In this document: positions 11,286 to 22,310 of the stretch, one piece after another
How positions within the stretch are numbered: position 1 is the stretch's first letter
How the letters are laid out: each line of letters starts with the position of its first letter
Assembly (NCBI GenBank): GCA_027886185.1
Contig: WOAB01000595.1
Coordinates: forward strand, 744,001 to 808,000
DNA length: 64,000 nucleotides
Origin: Rheum nobile
Taxonomy: Eukaryota; Streptophyta; Magnoliopsida; Caryophyllales; Polygonaceae
Reading direction: 5' to 3'
Notes under the pieces: generated by a model
Told to the model about the DNA's origin: nothing
Database searches by the model: none
Seen by the model: the letters and a program-made list of their open reading frames with translations, nothing else
Made by a program: the position numbers and the translations under genes

Positions 11286-13998
11286 TGATGTGTCCTTGCC
11301 TCCTGTGACAAGTCGAATTGCCAAAGGTGATGCCTTTGGATCTAGTCTTGGTTGGGAAGTCACTCGGGGTGGTGATTCTGCTGTGGAACGTGATGATGTA
11401 GTTGATCGCGAACAGAAGAACGCGATGAATGGTGGTGATGGAAGCGAGTTGATGGGAGATGGATAGCGGTGGCGAAAGCGTTTGAATGGAGGGCTAAGCG
11501 ACTTGAAGGGATAAGTCATTGGGTGTCGTAGCATCGACTGCGGAGGGGATAATCTCGATGAAGATCGAGTGGTTGCCGTAGCGTCGGCGACGGAGTGAAT
11601 GGGGATGAGAGGGATAAGGGTGACGTCCGATCAAGGGAAGGAGGAACTTAACACTCAACTTAAAACCTTGAACTTTAACTTGAACGTGATAAATAACAAT
11701 AACAAAGCAGGGTATAAATAGGGAGAGGTGAGACGTCGTGATGTGAATCCTCCACATCAAGAACCAAACAAGATCAAAGAAAAGGAACCAAGTCACCAAG
11801 ACTCGGCACCAAGGCGTCTCACTCGATCCATGGCTAGAGATCTCCAACAACGCCTTGGCCCGGCCCTAGCTTCAAGTCACGTGGGCTCCAACCAAGATCA
11901 AGGCCCATTCATGTTGTTTCAAGTCCAAGAAGAGTCGGCCCCATGTGCTTGAAATCTCCCTCCATTTTGCATTTGAATTTCTAGTTTGAATTTTGTATTT
12001 TGGAGCCTATTTGCCTAGGGAGTTGTAGGCCTTTTAATGCATTGTAATCAGCCCTCCTTGGGACCTTGGCTGGCCGGTTTATCACTCCCCATGTGGGATG
12101 ATAACTAGGCATTAAATGCCTTGAAAAAAGGCTCCAAGAGGCAAGCCCCCATAGTAGTATAAATAGGCTTTGCTTCTTCCATTGTAAGACACATTTTATT
12201 GAATCAAAAACCTCTTTGAGAGCTTTCTTAAAACGTCAATCTTTCTCTTGTTTGCTCGTGAGTCATATCGAGTGTGTTCGTGAGTCATATCGAACAAATC
12301 GGTCTTGTTTCAAGAGTGAGTCATATCTCTTGAATCTTGATCTCTCCTAAACTTGAGTGGTGAGTCATATCCACAAGAGTGTTAGGTGCTTATCCCTCAT
12401 TTCCATCTCCTCCAAACAATCATCCACCGTCCCCATCAAACACCAGGCCAAAATCATCCATTTCCCTTTCGCTTACATTGTTCTCTGGTTATGACTGTTC
12501 GGGATAAACATCATAACTTCCGACCCATTGACCCACTGTCCACCAAATTTTGAGGCATTATTCTACACTCTCAGATCTAACTCTGGGCTTTGGAATCATC
12601 CAATTCCGAGTTCTGAGCAAGGAGAACGATCCAGTTCAAGTCAGGTCATTTTCTGGGCTTTTCTTGACGATTCCTTGAAGATCTTTCGAGCCTTTCCTTG
12701 CACCGCATCGACCCCGATCCTTGATTCACATCATTAGCCGGCCCCATGTGCTTGAAATCTCCCTCCATTTTGCATTTGAATTTCTAGTTTGAACTTTGTA
12801 TTTTGGAGCCTATTTGCCTAGGGAGTTGTAGGCCTTTTAATGCATTGTAATCAGCCCTCCTTGGGACCTTGGCTGGCCGGTTTATCACTCCCCATGTGGG
12901 ATGATAACTAGGCATTAAATGCCTTGAAAAAAGGCTCCAAGAGGCAAGCCCCCATAGTAGTATAAATAGGCTTTGCTTCTTCCATTGTAAGACACGTTTT
13001 ATTGAATCAAAAACCTCTTTGAGAGCTTTCTTAAAACGTCAATCTTTCTCTTGTTTGCTCGTGAGTCATATCGAGTGTGTTCGTGAGTCATATCGAACAA
13101 ATCGGTCTTGTTTCAAGAGTGAGTCATATCTCTTGAATCTTGATCTCTCCTAAACTTGAGTGGTGAGTCATATCCACAAGAGCGTTAGGTGCTTATCCCT
13201 TATTTCCATCTCCTCCAAAAAATCATCCACCGTCCCCATCAAACACCAGGCCAAAATCATCCATTTCCCTTTCGCTTACATTGTTCTCTGGTTGCGACTG
13301 TTCGGGAGAAACATCATAACTTCCGACCCATTGATCCACTGTCCACCAAATTTTTAGGCATTATTCTACACTCTCAGATATAACTCTGGGCTTTAGAATC
13401 ATCCAATTCCGAGATCTGAGCAAGGAGAACGAGCCAGTTCAAGTCAGGTCATTTTCTGGGCTTTTCTTGACGATTCCTTGAAGATCTTTCGAGCCTTTCC
13501 TTGGACCGCATCGACCCCGATCCTTGATCCTCATCACGTCGGATGGGCCGAGTCGAACCTCGTGGGCTAGCCCATGCAAGCATGCAAAAGGCACAAACCC
13601 TAAAAGATAGAATGACTGGAAGGAAACTATCTAAAGCGCTGTAAATAAGGAAACTATATAAAACGCTATAAATAAGGAAACTATCTAAAGCAGACTGGAA
13701 ATACCAAATATAGATAATGTCTCAAAAAGAACGCGTTGAAGGCTTTGACGTGATCATCACGTGAGACGATGAAGTGTCACAGTCTTCAGAAGAACGCATT
13801 CTTTCACTCTCGATGGTGGCAAGGACGACGAGTTTTGGATTGTCGTCTGGGCTTCCTTGGCTGGCGACGGCGCATGCGATGAGTGACGCGACGGCGACGG
13901 CGATGGCCTTGGACCTAGACCTTGTCACTGGACCTTCTGAGCATAGGCTCATGGCTTCTTCCTCGTCTTGGGCCATCATGGGAGGCAGGGTCACATCA
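11286..13998 (-). repeat. 3' LTR of the CRM-like element, interrupted by a nested LTR element
   Basis: Compared with the 900-bp right LTR, this copy carries an extra 1.8 kb at 11739-13536 flanked by CGTCG. It also lacks about 18 bp, between direct repeats of GAACGCGT, that are present in the right LTR near 20938-20960. The two LTRs differ at scattered positions, many of them C/T, so the insertion is not recent. Confidence 0.85.
11739..13536 (+). mobile_element. nested LTR element reduced to two direct 790-bp LTRs and scraps
   Basis: Flanked by CGTCG at 11734-11738 and 13537-13541; the uninterrupted right LTR has one CGTCG at this point. Contents: a 205-bp scrap with a gypsy polyprotein tail (PRRLTRSMARDLQQ at about 11811-11852), then LTR copy 11944-12733, then only 13 bp, then LTR copy 12747-13536. 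Both LTRs start TGTGCTTGAAATC after GGCCCCA and end in CATCA. They are very similar. Their 3' parts match, in reverse complement, the LTRs at 61743 and 63293. Almost all of the internal region is gone. Confidence 0.7.
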
Positions 13999-16900
13999 CC
14001 CTCCCCCACTTGGCTATGAAGCGTCCCCACTTCACCATCATCAAACTTTGGCTCAACATATGGTGTTAAGTCCGTGACGTTGAAGGACGCGTGAACTCCG
14101 AAATCTGGTGGGAGCTCGAGTTGATATGAATTATCCCCTATGGATTTGACCACGCGGAAGGGACCATCTCCACGCGGTGCCAATTTATGCTTTCGCCGCG
14201 ATGGGAACCTCTCCTTTCGCAGATGCACCCAGACAAGGTCTCCGGGGGCAAAGACGACGCGGCGACGGCCTGAATTCTTCTGTGAGGCATACTGCGCGGC
14301 CCTCCTCTCCAGTTGTGTCCGGGTTCGTTGATGAAGCTCCTGGACTTGCTCAGCGCGATTGGAGGCTGAGACATGCACTAGGTCTCGGAGAGGACGCGGT
14401 GACAAATCCAGTGGTGTCAAGGGGTTGATGGCATACACCACTTCGAATGGTGTCAACTTGGTCGTTGTGTGCCTGCATCTATTGTAACAAAACTCAACAA
14501 TTGATAGTAAGTCCTCCCAACACTTATGGTTGGCTTTTAGCATCGTACGAAGGAGGGCTCCTAGAGTTCTATTTGTGACCTCCGTTTGGCCATCGGTTTG
14601 GGGGTGGTAGCTAGTCGAGAATAGGAGTTTGGTTCCTAGCTTTCCCCAAAGAGTTCTCCAAAAATGACCAACGAACTTAGAATCCCTATCACTAACTATG
14701 GTACGCGGGACTCTATGAAGACGGACCACATGCTCAAAGAATAGATCAGCAATCTCACTAGCACTATGGGTAGTCTTACAAGCAATAAAATGTGCCATAT
14801 TATAAAACTTATCTACGACCACAAAAATGGAGTCTTTACCTCGTCTAGAGAGGGGCAAACCCGTGATGAAATCCACAGATAAATCTTCCCAGGGGGCACT
14901 CGGAATGGGCAAGGGAGTGTAGAGGCCGTGAGGACTAGACTTAGCTTTGGCTCTCTGGCAAGTCACACAACTTCTACAAAACCTAGTCACTTGGTGAGTC
15001 ATCTTAGGCCAAAAGAAGTGTTCTCTAAGCGCGTCTAAGGTTTTCCTAATCCCAAAATGTCCATGACTTGCGTGTGCTTCCTCCATCAATAGGAGCCTAA
15101 TGGAGGATGTAGGAATGCATAGACGACTAGCCTTGTACAAATAACCCTCAGAAAGGTAAAAGGTCTCAAACTCACGCGATCTCAGGCAATGCTCAAGAAT
15201 AGGGGCAAAGAAAGGGTCACTAGCATATAAATCCTTAATTAAAGCAAAACCCAAAATTTTAGTTTGCACATGAGTCAAGAGAACATACCTGCGAGATAAC
15301 GCATCAGCAACAATGTTATCTTTTCCTTTCTTGTGAATAACGACATAAGGAAATGTCTCCAGAAACTCCACCCAGCGAGCATGGCGGCGATTGAGGTGAG
15401 CCTGGATGTTCAAGTAGCTCAACGCGGCGTGGTCGCTGTGGATGACAAATTCACGCGGCCAAAGGTAATGCTGCCATGTCTTCAGCACGCGTACTAATGC
15501 ATAAAGCTCTTTGTCGTAGGTGGGGTAATTGAGTATGGCTCCTGTGAGCTTCTCACTGAAGTAGGCAATCGGCCTCTTCTCTTGGTGTAGCACACCACCA
15601 ATGCCTATGTCTAAGGCATCACACTCCACTTCGAAGTGTTTGGTGAAATCTGGAAGCTGGAGCAAACGCACTTGGCACAATGCGTTCTTCAAGGCGGAGA
15701 AGGCGCGTTCATGGGACTCAACCCACAAAACTGTGCTTCCTTTCTTGGTGAGCTCATGTAGTGGCGCGGCAATAGAAGAGAAATCGTGTACAAAACGCCG
15801 ATAAAAGCCCACGAGACCTTGAAAGCTTCGCACCTGTGTCGGTGTGGTAGGCGTGGGCCAGTCCTTGATGGCCGCGATCTTCTCATTATCAACGCGTAAA
15901 CCATCTCTACTCACAATATAGCCCAGAAAGTTGGTGGACTCGGAGCAAAATGAGCACTTTGCCAGTTTGGCAAACATGCGCTCTTGTCGAAGGCATTAGA
16001 GCACTTGGCGAAGGTGATCGACATGGTCTTCTAGGCTCCGGGTATACACAAGGATGTCATCGAAATAAACGACAAGAAACTTGCCAAAGAAAGATCTCAA
16101 CACGTGGTTCATCACGCGCATGAAGGTGCTGGGCGCGTTCGTGAGCCCAAATGGCATGACAAGCCACTCGTAGAGCCCATACTTCGTCTTGAACGCTGTT
16201 TTCCACTCATCACCTTCTTTCATTCTGATCTGATAACCACTCTTCAAATCAATTTTGGAGAAGAGTGTCGCGCCATGAAGTTCATCAAGCATATCATCAA
16301 GGCGGGGAATAGGGTGCCTATACTTGACTGTGATCTGGTTTATGGCATGGCAATCAACACACATTCTCCAGGTGCCATCCTTCTTGGGCACAAGGATCAC
16401 AGGCATAACACAAGGGGAAAGAGATTCCCTTACGTATCCGCGATCCAACAATTCCTGGACTTGGTGCTATAATTCTTTGGTCTCTTTTGGACCAGCTCTA
16501 TACGCAGCGCGGTTGGGCAAAGAAGCACCTGTCACAAGGTCAATTTGGTGCTCAATGCCTCTCAGGGGAGGTAATCCTTGTGGCAACTCATCGGGGAATA
16601 CGTCGGTGAACGCGGCAAGCAAGTTCGCGATCTTTGGTGGCAAAGGCGCATTCGTCGACGATTCAGGGATGCAGGGGGTTGGCACAAGCAGAAAGCATGG
16701 AGTCTTCCCAGTCAAACAAGCAGTGAGGTCATTGGGCCGTGCTAAAAGAACGCGTTGCTCACAGGTGCCTTGCAAAGGACGCGCTGAGGGAAACAAATCG
16801 TCTCGCTGTGGGGGCACGCGGTGTCCCAGTGGTGGCGTTGTGTTTCTTCTTGCCATTGACTGAGAAGGCGAAGTATGACCAGATTTGGACGTAGTGGACG

Positions 16901-17340
16901 CGGTCTCTATGGCCTTCGGGCGATTGTGTTCTACCTGGTCCTGCAAGATCTCATGGGGAGACATTGGATGCAAAGTGACGCGCTTCCCGTGATAATTGAA
17001 CACATAAGTGTTCAAATAGCCATCATGGAGTACGCGCCTATCAAATTGACATGGGTGCCCAAGCAAAATATGGGTGGCGTCCATTGCAATGACATCACAA
17101 AGAATAGAATCACAGTATTACCCTATAGAAAAAGAAATTAAACATTGGGGAGATACTGTGTTACCTAGACTAGAAGAAATCCATTGGAGGGCATAAGGTT
17201 ATGGATGAGGCATCGTAGGCAATTTAAAGTGGTTGACAACCTTCTCATTCACAATATTTGCACAAGATCCTCCATCAATAATAACACTCAAGGAAGTTGT
17301 TTGGACTAGAGCCCTTGTGTGGAACAAGTTCTCTCGTTGA
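13722..17340 (-). pseudogene. Pol (protease, RT, RNase H, integrase) of the CRM-like element
   Basis: The protease active site DGGS is near 17270. RT spans 15996-16451 and the next segment, with YFDDILVYT intact. RNase H residues are D120, E157 and D182 of the 751-residue segment that ends at 13722. The integrase has an HHCC finger (H302, H307, C337, C340) and the D369, D430, E466 triad with D-35-E spacing. Breaks: a disrupted stretch at 17085-17198, a TAG between protease and RT at about 16464, a TAA inside RT at about 15993, and a missing residue in the SGY-QIR motif. The last 92 codons lie inside the 3' LTR, and that extension is open in both LTR copies. It ends without a recognisable chromodomain. 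Confidence 0.85.
13999..14010 (-). other. polypurine tract of the CRM-like element
   Basis: On the minus strand AGTGGGGGAGGG directly abuts the 3' LTR start TGATGTGACC. It primes plus-strand DNA and lies within the pol frame, coding for the GEG of VGEGDV. Confidence 0.75.
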
Positions 17341-17529
17341 TCGCTTAAGTTGGCTTCCTTGACGGTGAGGAGACGACGCGTCACCAAGCTCAATGGTGTG
17401 CCCGTGTGCAGAGACGTGGGTTCACAATCATACGCGTCTTCATCCTCGTCCTCGTTGCCTTCAGTGATTGCGTCAAGTGTGGCCTCCTTCTCTTCACAAG
17501 ATTCGTAGCCAGCGGCGGCTGTGGAGAAC

Positions 17530-19516
17530 AACACCTTGTGAGCATTGGGACAATCCTTCTTGTAGTGGCCTCGTCCACCACATTTGTAACACTCAATATC
17601 ACGCGGGCGATCGTTGGGCACTGGGGCCTGTCTTGGCGCGGTCGGACACGGCGCGGTGTTTGGTGTCGTGGGCTTTGCCTTGGAGGCTTGGCTAGACGCT
17701 GCTGTGGTAGATGCACCAGGGCAAACATTAGTATAAGGGAAGCCACTAGTGTTAGAAGAATATCGTTGTTGGCCAGTGGAATAGGTGTAAGACTTTCGGC
17801 GAGATAGTTGTACATGGATTTGCATCGCCGTGTGGGTGAGTGTGTTCATGTCTTTGATGGGCAAAATCTCGAGTTGATCACGGATGTTGGTGTTCAAACC
17901 ACTCAAGAATTTTGTCCTCAAGGTAGATGGTGCAACAGAGATGTTGGACTTGTAATACATGTCTTCAAGCTTGGCAAAGAATTCGAGTGGAGTCATCGAA
18001 CCTTGGCGAGCCATGGCAATCTCCAATCGCATTTGATTCCTGTAGTCTGGAGGCACGTATTTCCTGGTCATTATGTAGACTAATTGATGCCATTCTGTGA
18101 CTCGTGCTCTGTGGCGTCGAACACAATCATCTTCAAACCTATGCCACTATACGCGGGCGGCTCCTTGGAAGTTAAGCGTCGCGGCGTCGACATCGTCCTC
18201 AGGTGGCACACGATTATAGCGTAGGGTGTACTCTGTAGCCTGCACCCATTCAAGAAACACAGAGGGGTGGTATTCACCATGAAAATGCTCGATTTTTACC
18301 TTGACATGTGGTCGTTGGTATCGAGGCTGGTCTGGGGCTGGGTTGAACGCGTTGTTTGGCACAACGTCATAAAAAGGGTTGTCAATGACGCGCAATCCAT
18401 GTGGTCTATCGCGTCCAACTTGGTGTCTATCGCGTTGTTCGCGATTTTCGCGGACAAACTCATCCCTGGGCGCGTAGGCATCATCGCGTTGACGTCTGCG
18501 TGGCGGGGCATCGTAGTAGTCGCGTCGATGGTCTCTCTGTTGAACATCGCGGCGCTCGCTGCCAATGTCACGAATGCGTTCTCCTCGGGGTCGAAGACGC
18601 GGGGAAGGTATCCAATCTTATGGGTGATCCTTCAATTCAATGGGATCTCTAAGAGGGGGTGGAAAAAATTAGGATTGACAATACCTGAGTCCTCGATCTC
18701 TTCGTCATCGTACTCGTCGAAGTCGTCTTGGACATGGGGTGTGATCGACGCGTAGCCATCTGATTCGTAATGCGGTGTTTGAACACTCTGGTGTCGAAGA
18801 TGATCGCGTACATCATGGCTGCGTTGTTGGGTAGGTGGTGTCCTCAATTGATCATCGCGTCGCGGTTGTCCAGTGTCGCGGCGGCTTGGTCTTCTCGGCG
18901 CCGCGTCGGCTTGGATAGCTTGACGACGACGGTCATCGCGTGTGGATGAATCCGACACGCATTTCTGGGTTCTCCTAGAGGCATACCTGTCATCAAAGTT
19001 GTAAGGTTCAGAGTAATCACCTTTAGAGTCGTCGGCGTCGCGGTCTGAGCCGTTGTCGAAGCCAGCAGGTATGGCTCGTGGCACATAGCGATCCTTCTGG
19101 GGAACGAATCCTTGGCGGCTCTCAATGACACTCTGCATTCTGTTAAGTTGAGGTTGAAAAGTGGAAGGCATAAGTCCCTTGCCTTTGTCCACTCGTGTCT
19201 TGGATGGGACCGCGTCGGTGGCTCCAGGTGGAGGCGGCGCGTCCATAGCACTCAGCGGTGGGGGAGTTGGAGTGGGCACGGGTGGTACCACTTCTTGTTG
19301 GTTGGCGCGTAGAGTGGAGACCTCCTGTCGAAGAGCCTGGATCAAGATCTGATCTTCAGACAATGCCATGATGGGGTCGCGTGGTTGGTCCTGTGGTGGT
19401 TGGTCTGGAGGTAGACCCAACTGCTGGGGTTGAGGGTTGGTGTTGGTGTTTTCGACTTCGCGTTCGTCTGCACTGTGGCCAATCTGCACGGTGCCTATGA
19501 CAAGACGACCAGACAT
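17530..19516 (-). pseudogene. Gag of the CRM-like element, frameshifted
   Basis: The start is the Met of MSGRLVIGTVQIG, preceded by a leader of about 790 bp. The N-terminal part (19516 to 18632) is Pro- and Gln-rich with a predicted coiled segment (EDQILIQALRQEVSTLRANQ), then RS/RD-rich charged sequence. The capsid core follows in 18395-17600 (FHGEYHPSVFLEWVQATEYT, YRNQMRLEIAMARQGSM). A frameshift lies near 18080-18160. A CCHC knuckle, CYKCGGRGHYKKDC, is near 17588, as expected for nucleic acid binding, and leads straight into the protease. Confidence 0.8.
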
Positions 19517-20306
19517 GGGAGTAAAAACGAACCAAAAGACAACAAAGAACAACAACCAAGCAAATCACTAGTCAAGTCACAAAGTTCACGTTGGTAGGGC
19601 TTGTTTGGCTTGCCGTGAGGGCGGCTTGGCTTGAACAAGAGATGGTGTATCAAGCAAGTTGCAATCAAACAAACAAGAACAAATTGAAACCCTAAAACAA
19701 ACGTAAACAAAGCAACCTAATTAGCAAGAAAGTACCTTTTAGGAAGCTTGACCTAGACGATGGAGAGATTTAGAAGATGAGCTTAGACTGATATGGGTTA
19801 GGGTTGCCTTATTTTGGCTTTCCCTAACTTTGGAAACTTTTTTTTTTGAATATCTTTTCGATATCTTTTTTTTTTATATAATATCCGAGATCTTATCTTT
19901 TGATCTTTTCGGACTTGCAAAAGGAAATAAAATAAAAAGGTCTAAGTAACAAGAATATCACAAGTGTGATTGTAGAGATAGGAGAGAGAAGATAAGATTT
20001 GATGATATCTTATTAGGAAATTGGTTAAGAACCTAAAAAGCAATATCCAACAAACAAGGAAACTCTATCACCGCATGAAATAAGGAAACAAAATATTCTA
20101 GCATGCAAGATAACAAATTACCTAACACACCAAAACTTGGGGAGCAAAAAAAAATTCGGCCAAGGTAGGACCTTGTAGAAACCGAAGGATGAGCAAAAGA
20201 TGGAAATTTTATGGTTTTTCGTGATCTTTTAGTAAAGCAATCGATGGGGGCCAATAAAAATTGTGAACAAAATTGAAACTTGAGTTCGTGACTTACAAGA
20301 CTGTTG
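19517..20306 (-). other. untranslated leader of the CRM-like element
   Basis: About 790 bp between the primer site and gag. It includes an AT-rich stretch (19840-19900) and no convincing coding sequence. Confidence 0.6.
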
Positions 20307-20319
20307 GGCTCTGATACCA
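20307..20319 (-). other. primer binding site, initiator tRNA-Met type
   Basis: The minus strand reads TGGTATCAGAGCC, complementary to the 3' end of plant initiator tRNA-Met, two bases inside the 5' LTR terminus. Confidence 0.9.
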
Positions 20320-20321
20320 AT

Positions 20322-21221
20322 TGATGTGTCCTTGCCTCCTGTGACAAGTCGAATTGTCAAAGGTGATGCCTTTGGATCTAGTCTTGGTTGGGAAGTCACT
20401 CGGGGCGGTGATTCTGCTGTGGAACGTGATGATGTAGTTGATCGCGAACAGAAGAACGCGATGAATGGTGGTGATGGAAGCGAGTTGATGGGAGATGGAT
20501 CGCGGTGGCGGAAGCGATTGAATGGAGGGGTAAGCGACTTGAATGGACAAGTCGTTGGGTGTCGTAGCGTCGACTGCGGAGGGGATAATCTCGATGAAGA
20601 TCGAGTGGTTGCCGTAGCATCGGCGGCGGAGTGAATGGGGATGAGAGGGATAAGGGTGACGTCCGATCAAGGGAAGGAGGAATTTAACACTCGACTTAAA
20701 ACCTTGAACTTTAACTTGAACGTGAGAAATAACAATAACAAAGTAGGGTATAAATAGGAAGAGGTGAGACGTCGGATGGGCCGAGTCGAACCTCATGGGC
20801 TAGCCCATGCAAGCATGCAAAAGGCACAAACCCTAAAAGATAGAATGACTGAAAGGAAACTATCTAAAACGCTGTAAATAAGGAAACTATCTAAAGCAAA
20901 CTGGAAATACCAAATATAGATAATGTCTCAAAAAGAACGCGTGAAACTCATGAACGCGTTGAAGGCTTTGACGTAATCATCACGTGAGACGACGAAGTGT
21001 CACAGTCTTTAGAAGAACGCGTTCTTTCACTCTCGATGGTGGCGAGGATGACGAGTCTTGGATTGTCGTCTGGGCTTCCTTGGCTGGCGACGGCGCGTGC
21101 GATGAGAGACGCGATGGCGGTGGCGATGGCCTTGGACCTAGACCTTGTCACTGGACCTTCTGAGCGTAGGCTCATGGCTTCTTCCTCGTCTTGGGCCGTC
21201 ATGGGAGGCAGGGTCACATCA
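20322..21221 (-). repeat. 5' LTR of the CRM-like element
   Basis: A 900-bp LTR starting TGATGTGTCC and ending CACATCA. The open segment 20948-21217 on the minus strand is the LTR copy of the pol C-terminus. Confidence 0.9.
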
Positions 21222-21660
21222 CCGGAGATGCCACTAGGAGATAAGAAGGTGCTTCGTCAATACACCGAAGAAGCAAAAGAGGCCACCAGAAGATTACGGC
21301 CGCCGGAGAAGCCATCGGTAGATCGCCGCTGCAGGAGACATCGATCGAGACGGCAAGGGACGTTGTCGGCATAGAGAAAAATGGAAAGAAAAGTCGGGCA
21401 GATAGAGGAAAAGTGGCTAGGGCGAGAGAAAAGAGAAAATTTTCAATGAAAACTTTTTTATAGCGCTTTTTACTAAAAAAACGCTAAGAGTGTTTCAGAA
21501 CTCTTAGCGCTTTTTTACTAAAAAGCGCTAAGAAAATGCTTAGCATTTTAAAATAAAATTCATAAATTTTTTATAGCGCTTTTTAGTAAAAAAGCGCTAA
21601 GAGTTCTGAAAGACTCTTAGCGTTTTTTTAGTAAAAAGCGCTATAAAAAATTTATGATGA
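21222..21660 (-). other. right part of the CACTA-like element with a possible first exon and subterminal array
   Basis: On the minus strand an ATG at about 21374 opens a frame (MPTTSLAVSIDVSCSGD) that runs to the CRM-like insertion and, on the far side, continues open at 11285-11169 (allowing for the target duplication). This suggests a 5' exon of the captured transcript. The array of TAGCGCTTTT/AAAAGCGCTA motifs at 21450-21655 mirrors the left one. The coding reading is an inference. Confidence 0.4.
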
Positions 21661-22310
21661 TGGGCAGATCTTGTAAGGTTATCCATCTGTAACAGGAAAA
21701 AACAACACTTTAGAAGCAGCTATGTCATCCAAATGAACCAAATCAACACATAATGAAACTGTAAGTGGTCTGTGACGAAGCGAGCACATCTGCCCGTCAC
21801 GGACCAAGCACATCCGCCTGTGATGAAGCGAGCACATCCGCCCGTCACGGACGGGCTGTGCTGCTCATCTTCTTCCATAATTGGTTTTGCATTTCGCAAT
21901 TCTCATCCATTCAAAACCGACATTTGTCCATTCAAACAAGATTCAAACAACATTCAAACATGTTCAAATCCAACATTAAACACTTAATCATGTAAACCCT
22001 AACACCTAACTCATCAAAAATTTGCAAACAAATTCTATAATTTCAACACACCATTAAACTAAGCCAAGAACAAGTAAAGATTTAACTAACCTCACGGATC
22101 GTAATGGACGAATTCGATTTATACGTGACGGATCAGAATGGCGAATGGTTCGTCGGAAGAGAGCACAACCGCTTATTTTGCGAGTGTTATGTTGTGAATG
22201 TGTGTGACGAACAAAGTTGCTGTATTTATATACAACAACTTCATCCGTGGCGGATGAAAACAATCCATCTGTCACAGACGGATATGTTTCGTCCGTCACT
22301 AACGGCCCAG
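21661..22310. mobile_element. possible small DNA transposon fragment with GTCACGGAC repeats
   Basis: Two copies of GCGAGCACATCYGCCCGTCA lie at 21780-21850, with related words (CCGTCACGGAC, CGGATGAAAACAATCCATC, CGTCCGTCACTAACGG) near 22240-22300 in opposite orientation. Such repeats near both ends resemble subterminal repeats of a DNA transposon, but I could not find clear terminal inverted repeats or a target duplication. It could instead be part of the neighbouring CACTA-like element. Confidence 0.3.

Larger units (their letters stand above)
11286..21221 (-). mobile_element. CRM-like Ty3/gypsy retrotransposon, complete but decayed
   Basis: LTRs start TGATGTGTCCTTG and end GGGTCACATCA (11286-13998 left, interrupted; 20322-21221 right, 900 bp). 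The flanks are TCGGA at 11281-11285 and CCGGA at 21222-21226, a target duplication with one difference. Order on the minus strand is 5' LTR, initiator-Met primer site, gag, protease, RT, RNase H, integrase, purine tract, 3' LTR. Pol continues into the 3' LTR, and no classical chromodomain was recognised; the overlap is known for the CRM clade. The Reina clade is the main alternative. Several stops and frameshifts mean it is not active. Confidence 0.75.
8489..21660. mobile_element. CACTA-like DNA transposon carrying captured host gene pieces, split by a retrotransposon
   Basis: The left end starts CACTAGTACAGAATC and is followed by an array of TAGCGCTTTT/AAAAGCGCTA inverted motifs at about 8560-8810. 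A mirror array lies at about 21450-21655. Such subterminal repeats are typical of plant CACTA elements. Removing the CRM-like element (11286-21221) leaves about 3.2 kb. The interior shows no transposase but holds exon pieces of callose synthase and ERCC1, as expected for a non-autonomous gene-capturing copy. The right terminus is not clean: GATCTTGTA at about 21668 may be a damaged inverted terminus. The left end is firmer than the right. Confidence 0.55.

Noticed and set aside
13774..14428. Plus-strand frames of 60-80 residues opposite integrase
   Set aside because: They mirror the GC-rich minus-strand Pol and have no independent support.
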